Below are positions 25,268 to 33,963 of a stretch of DNA of 64,000 nucleotides, in pieces. Position 1 is the stretch's first letter. The number at the start of each line of letters is the position of its first letter. The stretch is from contig NZ_JARXHX010000010.1 in the NCBI RefSeq assembly GCF_031127835.1, forward strand, positions 62,001-126,000, in the 5' to 3' direction. The notes below the pieces were generated by a model. It was not told the origin of the DNA. It did no database searches and saw only the letters and a list, made by a program, of their open reading frames with translations. A program made the translations under genes and the position numbers. Origin of the DNA: Pelagicoccus sp. SDUM812002. Lineage in GTDB: Bacteria > Verrucomicrobiota > Verrucomicrobiia > Opitutales > Opitutaceae.

Positions 25268-26605
25268 ATGCAAGATCCCTATCCAGTTACTCCCTTCACC
25301 ACTCCGGTCCGCGGCAGCGTCACCGTGCCCGGATCTAAAAGCATCACCAATCGAGCCCTTATCATTGCTGCCCTTGCCGACGGCGAAACCCTGCTCGAAA
25401 ACTGCCTTTTCTCCGAGGACACCGAGATCATGATCAAAGCCCTGCAGGAACTCGGCTTCAACGTGCGACCCGATCCAAACGCGAAAACCATCCGCGTCCA
25501 TGGCCTCTCGGGAGAGATTCCGAACAAAAAGGCCGAACTCTTCGTCGGAAACTCCGGCACCTCCGCTCGCTTCTTAACCGCCTTTCTTTGCCTTAGCAAA
25601 GGCGGCGATTACACTCTCGACGGTGTCCCTCAAATGCGTAAACGCCCCATCGTCGACCTTGCCACGACCCTCAACCAGCTGGGAGCCAATATCGAAACCA
25701 CCGACGGATTCGCGCCGCTACGCATCCGTTCCAGCGGGTTAACCGGTGGACGCGCTTCCATCGACGCCTCATCCTCGAGCCAATTCGTCTCCGCCCTCGT
25801 CATGGCCGCCCCCTATGCGGAGAACGGCATCGAAATTATCCTCGAAGACACCTCAGTCCGCCGCAGCTACATCGACATGACGCTGGCCATGCTCAAGCAG
25901 TTCGGCGTTCCTAAGTCCGCCCTGTCCTCCTCGGAACAGGGATACCTCATTCAGAACTTCATCCCCTACCAAGCCAAGCCTGAAGGTTATCTCGTCGAAG
26001 GCGACGCTTCCGCGGCTTCCTACTTCTTCGCCCTGCCCGTCGCCGTCACCGGCGAGCTAGAGATCCACGGCGTCACCCAAGAATCCCTGCAAGGCGACAT
26101 TGCCTTCTCCGGCCGCATGGAAGAAGCGGGAGCTTACATCGTGTGGGAAAAGCACTCCGCCACGGTCCACTACGAACCCGGCGCCAAGCCCGAATCGCTC
26201 GAGGGAAGCTTCTATCCCTACTCCGATACTTTCCTCACCGCTGCTGCAGTCGCTCCGCTCTTCAACGGCACCACTTCCATCGAAGAAATTGGGCACACCC
26301 GACATCAAGAGTGCGACCGCATAGCGGCCATGGCCGACGGTCTGCAACGCCTCGGCCAAAAGGTGCAGGAAACTGAAGGTTCCCTCACCATCACTCCTCA
26401 GCCACTCCAACCCGCTACCATTGCCACCTACCACGACCACCGCGTAGCCATGAGCTTCGGCGTCCTCGGTTGCTTCGACGCCCTCGGAAACGGCCAACCT
26501 TGGCTTCAGGTCGAAGATCCGACTTGCTGCAAAAAAACCTTTCCTGACTTCTTCCAAGTATTGGAAAAGCTACGACAGGACTCCCTAACTAGCGCCACGC
26601 TTTAG
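25268..26605 (+). CDS. aroA: 3-phosphoshikimate 1-carboxyvinyltransferase (EPSP synthase)
   Basis: The 445-residue enzyme transfers enolpyruvyl from PEP to shikimate-3-phosphate. It shows the substrate-binding PGSKSITNRAL with Lys24, the GNSGTSARFLTAFL signature at about 99, the DGVPQMRKRPI loop with the catalytic-site Arg, and the C-terminal DHRVAMSFGVLG. A GTG at 25214, inside the end of tyrA, would add 18 unlikely residues, so ATG 25268 is chosen. The stop codon TAG lies in a palindrome (26593-26610). It is followed by cmk, an arrangement (aroA-cmk) common in bacteria. Confidence 0.96.
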   Translation: MQDPYPVTPFTTPVRGSVTVPGSKSITNRALIIAALADGETLLENCLFSEDTEIMIKALQELGFNVRPDPNAKTIRVHGLSGEIPNKKAELFVGNSGTSARFLTAFLCLSKGGDYTLDGVPQMRKRPIVDLATTLNQLGANIETTDGFAPLRIRSSGLTGGRASIDASSSSQFVSALVMAAPYAENGIEIILEDTSVRRSYIDMTLAMLKQFGVPKSALSSSEQGYLIQNFIPYQAKPEGYLVEGDASAASYFFALPVAVTGELEIHGVTQESLQGDIAFSGRMEEAGAYIVWEKHSATVHYEPGAKPESLEGSFYPYSDTFLTAAAVAPLFNGTTSIEEIGHTRHQECDRIAAMADGLQRLGQKVQETEGSLTITPQPLQPATIATYHDHRVAMSFGVLGCFDALGNGQPWLQVEDPTCCKKTFPDFFQVLEKLRQDSLTSATL

Positions 26606-26610
26606 CGTGC
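26593..26610. repeat. Short palindrome containing the aroA stop codon
   Basis: CACGC and GCGTG arms surround a TTTA centre, with near-symmetrical flanks, so the last two aroA codons and its TAG stop are inside the hairpin. It is weak as a terminator because no T run follows. It resembles the situation of the caspase-like gene, whose stop is also in a repeat. Confidence 0.4.
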
Positions 26611-26640
26611 GACCCCGGAGCCCAATAATCCATTCCTACA

Positions 26641-27309
26641 ATGTCCAAAAAAGACTTTATCATCATCGCCGTCGACGGCGGAGCCGCCGCCGGCAAAAGC
26701 TCAACCTCGCGAGCCCTCAGCCAACGATTCGATCTCATGCACGTCGATACAGGCTCATTCTACCGGGCAACCACCGTCAAGCTTCTCGAAACTGAAATCG
26801 CACCTGAGTCCGGAGCAGCCATGGACGCAGCCCTCGCATCCATCGAGCTCGGCACCTACATCGATGAAAACTCCGCCTACATCGTAGTCAACGACTGGAT
26901 ACCCGACGAGTCCATCCGTAGCGAGCGAGTCAACGCCAACGTATCCCAATACGCCGCCATTCCCGAGCTGCGCAAATTCCTCCTAGACTACCAACGCGAC
27001 CTCGCCACCATCGCTCGCGAGGAAGGCTTCGCCGGACTCATCATGGAAGGCCGGGACATTGGCTCCGTCATCTTCCCAGACGCCGACCTACGTCTCTACC
27101 TCTACGCCGACCCCGCCAAACGGGCCGCACGTCGCGCGGCAGAAGGCCTCGCCGACAGCATCGAAAAACGCGACCAAATGGACAGCAGCCGGAAGACCGC
27201 GCCACTATCTATTCCTGAAGGAGCCACCCTCGTCGACTCCTCCGAAATGACTCTCGAAGAGGTAGTCGAGCACGTTTCGGAACTCGTATCCAAGGCTTAC
27301 CTACAGTAA
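26641..27309 (+). CDS. cmk: Cytidylate kinase
   Basis: The 222-residue kinase phosphorylates CMP and dCMP with ATP. Its P-loop reads VDGGAAAGKSSTSRAL at about 11-26 (the usual GPAGAGKS with Ala replacements). It also has the CMP-binding VDTGSFYRATT, the MEGRDIGSVIFPDADLRLYLYADPAKRAARR block with the family's GRDIG motif and the catalytic Arg, and a conserved KRDQMDSSRKTAPL lid. Length fits (225). It lies 35 bases after aroA and one base before plsC, so the group is likely an operon. Confidence 0.95.
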   Translation: MSKKDFIIIAVDGGAAAGKSSTSRALSQRFDLMHVDTGSFYRATTVKLLETEIAPESGAAMDAALASIELGTYIDENSAYIVVNDWIPDESIRSERVNANVSQYAAIPELRKFLLDYQRDLATIAREEGFAGLIMEGRDIGSVIFPDADLRLYLYADPAKRAARRAAEGLADSIEKRDQMDSSRKTAPLSIPEGATLVDSSEMTLEEVVEHVSELVSKAYLQ

Positions 27310-27310
27310 G

Positions 27311-27964
27311 ATGCCAACCGTCTACTCACCCACCATCTACCACGCCAGCAAAACCTTTGCCGCCGGCGTGCTCAGCCAAATCCTCATTGGAGACGTCGAA
27401 GGTATGGAAAACGTGCCCCCCAAAGGTGGGGTCATCCTCGCTGTCAATCACGCCAGCCATTTCGACCCTCCACTCATCGGCTGTCTGCTGCGTCGCCACA
27501 TCAATTTCTTCGCCCGCAAAACCCTCTGGTTTAACAAAGCCGCCAGTTGGTGGCTCGACAGCGTCGGCACCATACCGGTTGATCGTGACGGCGACTCTGA
27601 CATCAAAGCCATGAAGGCCACCCTTTTTACCCTCAAAAACGGGGGACTTCTGACACTTTTTCCTGAGGGCACTCGCAGCCCCGACGGTACCTTACAGTTC
27701 GCCAAACCTGGCATCGGCCTTATCGCCGCAAAATCGCAGGCGACCGTCATCCCCTGCCGTATCTTCAATTCCAACAAAGTCCTCTCCAAAGGGAAAGTCC
27801 TTCCTAACTTCAACTTGAGCGTACACATGCGCTACGGTAAACCGATCTCACCACGCTCCTACGATCCCGGGCGCGAAGCAGGCAGGGAACGCTACCAAAT
27901 CGTAGCCGACCGCATCATGGCCGAGATCGCCAAGCTTACCAGGCCTAGGACTCAAGCGATCTGA
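27311..27964 (+). CDS. plsC: 1-acyl-sn-glycerol-3-phosphate acyltransferase
   Basis: The 217-residue membrane-associated enzyme adds the second acyl chain to lysophosphatidic acid. It has the catalytic NHASHFDP (His-x4-Asp motif) at about 46-53, ARKTLWFNKAASWWL, the GTIPVDRDGDSD motif, and the phosphate-binding FPEGTRSPDGTL at about 116. The PxxR-type GLIAAKSQATVIPCRI completes the four acyltransferase motifs. It begins one base after the cmk stop, as expected for the cmk-plsC pair. Confidence 0.93.
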   Translation: MPTVYSPTIYHASKTFAAGVLSQILIGDVEGMENVPPKGGVILAVNHASHFDPPLIGCLLRRHINFFARKTLWFNKAASWWLDSVGTIPVDRDGDSDIKAMKATLFTLKNGGLLTLFPEGTRSPDGTLQFAKPGIGLIAAKSQATVIPCRIFNSNKVLSKGKVLPNFNLSVHMRYGKPISPRSYDPGREAGRERYQIVADRIMAEIAKLTRPRTQAI

Positions 27965-28074
27965 GCCCTCCTCGATTCGCTCTGAATCTACCCTTACTCC
28001 TGCCTGCGTCGGCCTCCTAATCTCTACATAAATTATACTTCCCTCCCGCAACACGCGGCCTAGCATCGAATACC

Positions 28075-28824
28075 ATGAAAGTGATAACCCGAATTCTCCA
28101 AGCCCTGGCCATCCTCGGAGCCATCGCAGCCGGAGTGTTCTACTTTCTCGCCAAGGCGGAGTACCAATCCCTCGACACCAACCTGAAGTCCCTAAACTCC
28201 TCTCTCAAGAGCGAGAAAACCAATACCCAAACGCTTCAGCAAGAGAACTCCGTCCAAGCCGAAACCATCGAATCCCAGGCTTCAGAGATCCAAAAACTCA
28301 CCGCTGACGCTCTTCTCGCCAATAACCAGCTTCTCCAGATCCAACGGGAAAATAAGCGCCTCGCCGACGAACGTGACGCCCAGGAAGTCGCCGAGCGCCG
28401 CCTGCAAAAAGAAAACAGCCGACTCACCCAAGAAGTAAATGTGCTCAAGGCCACGAGCGTACCCCAAGAGGAGATAGCCAATTACGAACTCGCCATCGCC
28501 AACCTAGAACGACAAGTCCTCGAACTTCAGCAAACACAACCGCTACAACAAGCTACAAGCGTTCTACCCACCTCTATTCCCGCCGACCCCGCCATAAGAG
28601 GAAACGTCCTGACAGTCGGTAAAGGAGCCTCCTTCGTCGTACTCGACATCGGCTATAGCGACGGGGTCCGCCTGCAAAATGAACTTTACGTCCAGCACGC
28701 TGACACACCAATCGCCAAAATACAGGTCACCGAAGTGAAGGAAAACTTGAGCATTGCCCGCGTTCTGCCAGAGTTCCTCCTCAAGACCCCGCAAACTGGG
28801 GACTCGGTTTCCAGCCTCAACTGA
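28075..28824 (+). CDS. Membrane-anchored coiled-coil protein
   Basis: The 249-residue protein has one N-terminal membrane segment (LQALAILGAIAAGVFYFLA, about 8-26). A long coiled coil of Leu/Gln/Glu heptads follows from about 30 to 160 (SLDTNLKSLNSSLKSEKTNTQ, ENKRLADERDAQE, NLERQVLELQQ). A compact C-terminal domain (about 175-249) with GKGASFVVLDIGYSDGV and IAKIQVTEVKENLSIARVLPE resembles beta-strand-rich domains seen in cell-wall or rod-shape proteins such as MreC-like C-termini. This likeness is inference. It is followed 11 bases later by a small lipoprotein gene, likely co-transcribed. Confidence 0.7.
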   Translation: MKVITRILQALAILGAIAAGVFYFLAKAEYQSLDTNLKSLNSSLKSEKTNTQTLQQENSVQAETIESQASEIQKLTADALLANNQLLQIQRENKRLADERDAQEVAERRLQKENSRLTQEVNVLKATSVPQEEIANYELAIANLERQVLELQQTQPLQQATSVLPTSIPADPAIRGNVLTVGKGASFVVLDIGYSDGVRLQNELYVQHADTPIAKIQVTEVKENLSIARVLPEFLLKTPQTGDSVSSLN

Positions 28825-28835
28825 CTTCTACAATC

Positions 28836-28985
28836 ATGAAAAAGTTCTTATCAATCATTCTCGCTGCCGCGAGCATCGCATCTCTTTTCTTCGTCACAGG
28901 CTGTGCAGACCCAGACGAATCCACCATTCCTTGGAGCCGACCAAAGGACTGGGAAGGCGGCGTTCCCGGAATGGGCAGCAACTAA
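28836..28985 (+). CDS. Small lipoprotein
   Basis: This 49-residue gene starts with MKKFLSIILAAASIASLFF and a lipobox, VTGC at about 21-24. That is a clear signal peptidase II site, so the mature part is only about 26 residues (ADPDESTIPWSRPKDW and a Gly-rich end). It begins 11 bases after the coiled-coil gene and precedes a strong terminator, which supports it as a real gene. No family name is certain. Confidence 0.7.
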   Translation: MKKFLSIILAAASIASLFFVTGCADPDESTIPWSRPKDWEGGVPGMGSN

Positions 28986-29038
28986 GCGACTACCGATAGA
29001 ATCGACGAATCTCAGCAGAGGTTCGAAACCACAATTGA

Positions 29039-29067
29039 CGGATCTCGAAAGAGATCCGACTTTTTTT
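29039..29067 (+). terminator. Rho-independent terminator
   Basis: CGGATCTC (29039-29046), a GAAA tetraloop and GAGATCCG (29051-29058) form a perfect hairpin followed by ACTTTTTTT. It ends the coiled-coil/lipoprotein unit and precedes rsmI. Confidence 0.92.
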
Positions 29068-29085
29068 ATCTACGCACGAGCTTAC

Positions 29086-29802
29086 ATGTCCTCCGACAAT
29101 CCATCCCTCACCCCTGAGCCCGGTCACCTCTACGTGATCGCTACCCCCATCGGCAATCTCGCCGATATCACCGAGCGAGCCTTATCTCTCCTCTCTAAAG
29201 TCGACTCCATAGCGTGCGAAGACACGCGTACGACCGGCACGATGCTCACGCGCCTCAAAATCCGCCGGCCTCTCTTAGCATACCACGACCATAACGAAAA
29301 GCACGCGGCCAGTTCTATCGTAGCTAAGCTGCATGCCGGCGAGTCTGTTGCACTCGTTTCCGACGCGGGTACTCCCGCCATTTCTGATCCCGGTTTCCGA
29401 GTAGCCCGCGAATGCCAGCGCCTAGGACTTCCAGTCGTTCCGATCCCCGGTGCATGTGCCGTCACATCACTCCTCAGCGTGAGCGGACTCCCCACCGACG
29501 CCTTCTTCTTCGCGGGATTCCTTCCGCCCAAATCTGCCGCCCGCCGCCGTTTCTTCGAAGAGTATCGCAATTTCAAGCACACCATCGCACTCTACGAATC
29601 CACTCACCGCATCGAAAAGATGACCGCCGAACTAGAGGACGTACTTGGTCCAGAACGTGTCGTCTGCATCGGTCGCGAGCTCACAAAAAAGTTCGAGACC
29701 ATCCGGTCCGGTCCCATATCTCAAATCCGCGAGCAAATGGCCACCGCCAGCAAAAAAGGCGAATTCGTCGTGCTCATCGCACCGGAAAACTACGAGCTTT
29801 AG
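29086..29802 (+). CDS. rsmI: 16S rRNA 2'-O-methyltransferase (C1402)
   Basis: The 238-residue SAM-dependent tetrapyrrole-methylase-fold enzyme methylates the ribose of C1402 in 16S rRNA. It shows GHLYVIATPIGNLADITERAL, ACEDTRTTGTMLTRL, YHDHNEKHAA, the VALVSDAGTPAISDPG loop and IPGACAVTSLLSVSGLP, all family hallmarks. The ATG at 29086 was chosen because an upstream in-frame extension would cross the terminator and lipoprotein gene. It lies 24 bases before ppx/gppA. Confidence 0.95.
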   Translation: MSSDNPSLTPEPGHLYVIATPIGNLADITERALSLLSKVDSIACEDTRTTGTMLTRLKIRRPLLAYHDHNEKHAASSIVAKLHAGESVALVSDAGTPAISDPGFRVARECQRLGLPVVPIPGACAVTSLLSVSGLPTDAFFFAGFLPPKSAARRRFFEEYRNFKHTIALYESTHRIEKMTAELEDVLGPERVVCIGRELTKKFETIRSGPISQIREQMATASKKGEFVVLIAPENYEL

Positions 29803-29826
29803 CCCCATCCACAAAGTCACTACCGC

Positions 29827-30735
29827 ATGAAATCAGTCGGCGTCATCGACGTAGGATCTAACACAATCAAGCTCCTCATCGCAAAGGCAGGCCAAAAGCT
29901 TCCAGCAGAGAAAGTCGCCTTCGTCGTTGAAGAAACCCGTATTGGCGAGGGCATGACAGGCCATCCTCCCGTCATAGACGCCGACGCGATAGCACGCGGC
30001 TCCTCAGCCATCGCCCGACTGGTCGAAGCTGCCTGCGAATGCGATTCCATTTGCATCGTCGCCACCTCCGCCGTCCGAGACGCGTCCAACAAGCAAGCAT
30101 TCGTCAACGCTGTCGAAAAAGCGTGTGGCCACGAGCTACGAATCCTCTCCGGCGACGAAGAGGCAGCCTTTATCGGCCAAGCCCTCAAGTGCGATCCCGC
30201 CCTCTCAAAACTCGAATCCTATTCCCTTCTCGATCTCGGAGGCGGCAGCCTCGAGTGTATCCAATTTTCGAGCGGAAAACTCCTCGAAGCTGAAAGCCTC
30301 CGAATCGGATCCGTACGCTTAGCCTCTTTACTACTGACTGATAGAGCGATTCCTCTTCAAAATGAGAAGCAAATCCTGATCGCCGAGTACGTGAAGGAGC
30401 AATGGCTTGCCTCCAAATTCCCAGCGCGCTCCAGCCCATCCGAGGTCGCCGTGCTAACGGGAGGAGCCGCCAAGCACTTGGCCGAAGCACTTACAAGTCG
30501 ACAACTCGCAGATGGCCTCGCAATCGACGAATTCTCGCGAATCGCCCATCGTCTCTGCTCACTACCGCTACAGGAACGCGTTGCAGAATACGGCATTCCC
30601 GAGAGCAGAGCAGACATTTTCCCGACCGCTATGGTCACACTTGAAAGCTCTCTCAAGCACCTCGGCTGCGAACGCCTCTACTTCTCAGAGTTCAATCTCC
30701 GCTTCGGCGTCGCTGCTAGAATGCTAACGTCCTAG
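29827..30735 (+). CDS. Ppx/GppA-family phosphatase
   Basis: The 302-residue protein belongs to the actin/Hsp70-like ASKHA fold family of exopolyphosphatases and pppGpp phosphatases. It has the phosphate-binding motif GVIDVGSNTIKLLIA at about 5-19 and the second motif SLLDLGGGSLECIQF at about 134-148, with TSAVRDASN and a Glu in LSGDEEAAFIG between them. It is a single two-domain unit, short of the long Ppx with its C-terminal helical extension, so polyphosphatase versus guanosine pentaphosphatase cannot be told. It follows rsmI and is convergent with menD. Confidence 0.9.
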   Translation: MKSVGVIDVGSNTIKLLIAKAGQKLPAEKVAFVVEETRIGEGMTGHPPVIDADAIARGSSAIARLVEAACECDSICIVATSAVRDASNKQAFVNAVEKACGHELRILSGDEEAAFIGQALKCDPALSKLESYSLLDLGGGSLECIQFSSGKLLEAESLRIGSVRLASLLLTDRAIPLQNEKQILIAEYVKEQWLASKFPARSSPSEVAVLTGGAAKHLAEALTSRQLADGLAIDEFSRIAHRLCSLPLQERVAEYGIPESRADIFPTAMVTLESSLKHLGCERLYFSEFNLRFGVAARMLTS

Positions 30736-30794
30736 GCTAGTCAGCCGCGCGTTAGCTTCAGCTCGTTGACACGCCGCCCTGTCTGAGAGGTAAC

Positions 30795-32522
30795 CTACTT
30801 CAGCTCCCGACTAATTTCGGCAAACCATTGCTTGCGCAAAGCCGCGTCCCGTTTCCGATCCGTGCAAATCTCCAGTAGACGAACGCCCTCCGATTGCTCC
30901 CCTAGCTTCCCATCGAGTTCGGACCAACTCTCGATGCGCTCGTAGCCGATCCCGTAGGTCCTCGCCCAATTCGAAAAGTCGACATACTGATCCGTGCCGT
31001 AATGTTTTTCGAATACATCCTCGAACTGCGAAACGGGGAGCATTTCGAATATGCCTCCTCCAGAGTTGTTCACCAATAAGATAGTCAGGCTTCCTTTCAG
31101 GTTCTTAGCGATCAAAGCCCCATTCGTATCGTGCAACAAAGCCAAGTCTCCAGTTAGCAAAAACGTCTGCTCAGCATCGTGAGCGACTCCTAGAGCTGTC
31201 GACAAAATCCCATCGATTCCATTTGCGCCGCGAGAGCTGAAGACCGAAATCCCCAGATCGTTTCTGCCGAAATAGAACTCCATATCGCGCGGCGGCATAC
31301 TATTGGAAACACAGAGCGAACTCCCTTCTGGCAAGACCCTAGAAAGGGTCCATGAAACCTTCGCTTCGAAGAACGTTTCCGTTGCAGCAAAACGTGTATC
31401 CAATGCTTCGCTCACCTGCCGTTCGAGTTCGAGCCAGCGTTCCGCGTAATCTGCAGCGTCTCCTTTTTCAACGATGACTCCGCCAAACTCGAAATCTGCA
31501 TAAACGTGGGTCGCCCGTGAGTGGGTCGCATCCAAGTTAATCGGACGATCGCTAAGAATCGTAAGCGCCACATCCAACTGGTCTATCCAAGTCCGCAATG
31601 CCTTGCTCGTCGGAAATCCGCCTAAAACAATAACATGCTCGGGTCGCAATAATTCAGAGAGCTCTGCATTTCTCAGTACACTTTCGTACCCACAAACCAA
31701 TGAAGTGAACGCGCTCGCATTCGTGCGAATCGGATTCAAAGCATCCGACAGCAACGGCCAGCCTAAGCTATTTGCCCAGGCTGCAACGTTTTCGCACCAA
31801 GCTTCTTCGTTTACAGGTGATGCGGGGCCGACCAAAATCAATCCTTTCTGAACATCGCGAACTGAAGCCGGCAGCATCGCCTGTAGGAGTGGCAAGGCAT
31901 CCGAAGGTTCGATGTGAGAAAAGAAAGAAGTGAAGCCATCTCCGTCGAACGGTGACGCAAAGCCTGCTTGCGCAACGGGAATCAACGGGTCGCGGAACGG
32001 GATGTTCAAGTGGACAGGTCCACGATTTGATGCGGTCGCAAAATCTACGCAATGAACTACCGCTTGCCTCAAATAACGCAGCAATTCGACACTCGAATCC
32101 GGTACAGCCAGCTCGATTTGCTTTCGTGCGTATCCACCGAAGATCTTCACTTGATCTATGGTCTGGCCCGCAGAGCAATCTCTCAATTCAGGAGGACGAT
32201 CCGCCGTCAAAACCAGCAAAGGCACGCCACTCTCGCTAGCCTCTACGACTGCTGGAAATAAATTGGCGACAGCCGAACCAGAGGTACAAATGATCGCTAC
32301 TGGTTTCCCTGTTCGCTTCGCCAAGCCCAAGGCAAAAAATCCTGCCGAACGCTCATCTAAAATAGGCAACGCTTCGATCGATTGGTGACGAGCAAAAGCG
32401 AAAGTCAGCGGCGAGCTACGTGATCCTGGACAAGTAATGGCGTAGTCTACACCTTTCCGGTGTAGTGTCTCCGCAATGACATCGGCCCAGAGTTCGTTCG
32501 CGTTCGCCCATTCTTTGCCCAT
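30795..32522 (-). CDS. menD: SEPHCHC synthase of menaquinone biosynthesis
   Basis: The 575-residue ThDP-dependent enzyme adds 2-oxoglutarate to isochorismate, giving SEPHCHC. It has the N-terminal Pyr domain with TCPGSRSSPLTFAFARH and the ERSAGFFALGLAKRTG block carrying the catalytic Glu. LTADRPPELRDCSAGQTIDQVKIFG is highly typical of MenD, as is the C-terminal ThDP/Mg motif LLTGDLALLHDTNGA (about 450-480) with RGANGIDGILSTALG before it. The ATG lies two bases from the menF stop on the same strand, so the genes are coupled. Confidence 0.95.
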   Translation of the reverse strand: MGKEWANANELWADVIAETLHRKGVDYAITCPGSRSSPLTFAFARHQSIEALPILDERSAGFFALGLAKRTGKPVAIICTSGSAVANLFPAVVEASESGVPLLVLTADRPPELRDCSAGQTIDQVKIFGGYARKQIELAVPDSSVELLRYLRQAVVHCVDFATASNRGPVHLNIPFRDPLIPVAQAGFASPFDGDGFTSFFSHIEPSDALPLLQAMLPASVRDVQKGLILVGPASPVNEEAWCENVAAWANSLGWPLLSDALNPIRTNASAFTSLVCGYESVLRNAELSELLRPEHVIVLGGFPTSKALRTWIDQLDVALTILSDRPINLDATHSRATHVYADFEFGGVIVEKGDAADYAERWLELERQVSEALDTRFAATETFFEAKVSWTLSRVLPEGSSLCVSNSMPPRDMEFYFGRNDLGISVFSSRGANGIDGILSTALGVAHDAEQTFLLTGDLALLHDTNGALIAKNLKGSLTILLVNNSGGGIFEMLPVSQFEDVFEKHYGTDQYVDFSNWARTYGIGYERIESWSELDGKLGEQSEGVRLLEICTDRKRDAALRKQWFAEISRELK

Positions 32523-32523
32523 A

Positions 32524-33948
32524 TCAGAGTAGGTTTTCTTTGAGAGCTTGGAACTTTAGATTCGTTTCCAGGTGTTCGCGTTCCGGTACAGACCCCTTGA
32601 CCACACCTACTCCCGCGTAGAGGCGAGCGATATCGCCATCGACGAGAGCGGAACGAATGCCTACCAAAAATTCGCCCTCTCCCTTGGAGTTTATCCAACC
32701 GATCGGCCCTGCGTAAAGGCCGCGGTCAAAGCTCTCGTGTTCCTTGATTTTTGGCACTGCAGACTCGCGGGGCGTACCTCCCACTGCAGGCGTAGGGTGA
32801 AGTTCTGAGACTAGATCCAACAAATGGATACCATCTTCCAAGTCTGCTTCGACATCTACAAACAGGTGCTGCACATTTTGTAGTTTCTTCAAACTTGGAT
32901 GACACTTCCCTTCGACCGAGAGACCAATATCGCGCAAGCGTCGACAAACCGATTCATGAACGATCCGATGTTCACGCCGGTCCTTTTCGCTTTCCAGCAG
33001 CCCTGCTCCCAATCGGGCATCCTCAGAGGCCGTTTTGCCGCGAGGAGCCGTGCCTGCAAGAACGTCTACATTAACAAGCCCTTGGGAAACGGATACAAGG
33101 CGCTCCGGACTGGCACCGATAAAGCTCTGCCCTTTTCCATTGGCTATTGAAAAGGCATAACAGTCCTCGTAACGCTCGCGCAGCGTATTGAGAATTTCCA
33201 ACGGGTGAAATGCTTGGTCCGCTTTGAGATCGAGTGCTCGAGCCAGCACTATCTTCTGAAACTCACCCTCATCGATCAGATTCAGAACTTTGCTGACCGA
33301 CTCGCGGAAGGCGTTTTCTCCTCCGCACTCTTCGGTTGCAAGTACACGCAGGCTTTCTCGCTTCGAACGTTCCTCTTCGTCGGTGTAGTCAAAGGTGCGA
33401 AACTTCGTATTCGCATTCCAGATACGTTTTGCCACCGACTCGATATCATCGCCCGCATCGATCGTCGCGTTTGCTATCGCAATGCAGCGTCCTTTGTAAG
33501 CAACGACCTGCCATCGAGGCACGAAAGCAGAAGTAGCGGGAAACGGCGAATTCTCGGCTACTTCGTCGAAAAACGTGAATCCGCAGAAAAAGTGCGGCCC
33601 GAAAAACGGCAAGGCGGGATCACCCACGGCGATGGAATTATCCAGCACCTCATCCATCCATAGCTTTACCGATTTGAAGCGCTCAGCTCCCGCAGGCGAA
33701 AAGCTCACCGCGACTTCAGCACCGGCGATCGCCAGTTCATCGCGACGCCGTTCGATGTAAAAGTGCTGCTGACGCTCCTCGTAGATTGACTCTAAAACTG
33801 CGAGTGGATCCAGGATCGACGACTCCGCGGCGATGCTCACCAGCTGAGCATGCCCCTTCTCCGCCGCTTTGAACTGGCAGCCTTGCAAAAAAGCATGCAA
33901 GGCTTCGTAGCTCTTCGCTTGGCTGGGGTCTAGCTGGATAGTATCCAC
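32524..33948 (-). CDS. menF: Isochorismate synthase
   Basis: The 474-residue enzyme isomerises chorismate to isochorismate, the first step of menaquinone synthesis. The chorismate-binding domain contains EGEFQKIVLARALDL, FIGASPERLVSVS, LAGTAPRGKT, SEKDRREHRIVHESV, the ELHPTPAVGGTPRESA signature and FDRGLYAGPIGWINSKGEGEFLVGIRSA. The active-site Lys and Glu pattern is that of isochorismate rather than anthranilate synthase, and the pairing with menD confirms the assignment. The N-terminal half is weakly conserved as usual. It follows metG with a 15-base gap. Confidence 0.93.
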   Translation of the reverse strand: MDTIQLDPSQAKSYEALHAFLQGCQFKAAEKGHAQLVSIAAESSILDPLAVLESIYEERQQHFYIERRRDELAIAGAEVAVSFSPAGAERFKSVKLWMDEVLDNSIAVGDPALPFFGPHFFCGFTFFDEVAENSPFPATSAFVPRWQVVAYKGRCIAIANATIDAGDDIESVAKRIWNANTKFRTFDYTDEEERSKRESLRVLATEECGGENAFRESVSKVLNLIDEGEFQKIVLARALDLKADQAFHPLEILNTLRERYEDCYAFSIANGKGQSFIGASPERLVSVSQGLVNVDVLAGTAPRGKTASEDARLGAGLLESEKDRREHRIVHESVCRRLRDIGLSVEGKCHPSLKKLQNVQHLFVDVEADLEDGIHLLDLVSELHPTPAVGGTPRESAVPKIKEHESFDRGLYAGPIGWINSKGEGEFLVGIRSALVDGDIARLYAGVGVVKGSVPEREHLETNLKFQALKENLL

Positions 33949-33963
33949 AAAAGGGAAACGTGC

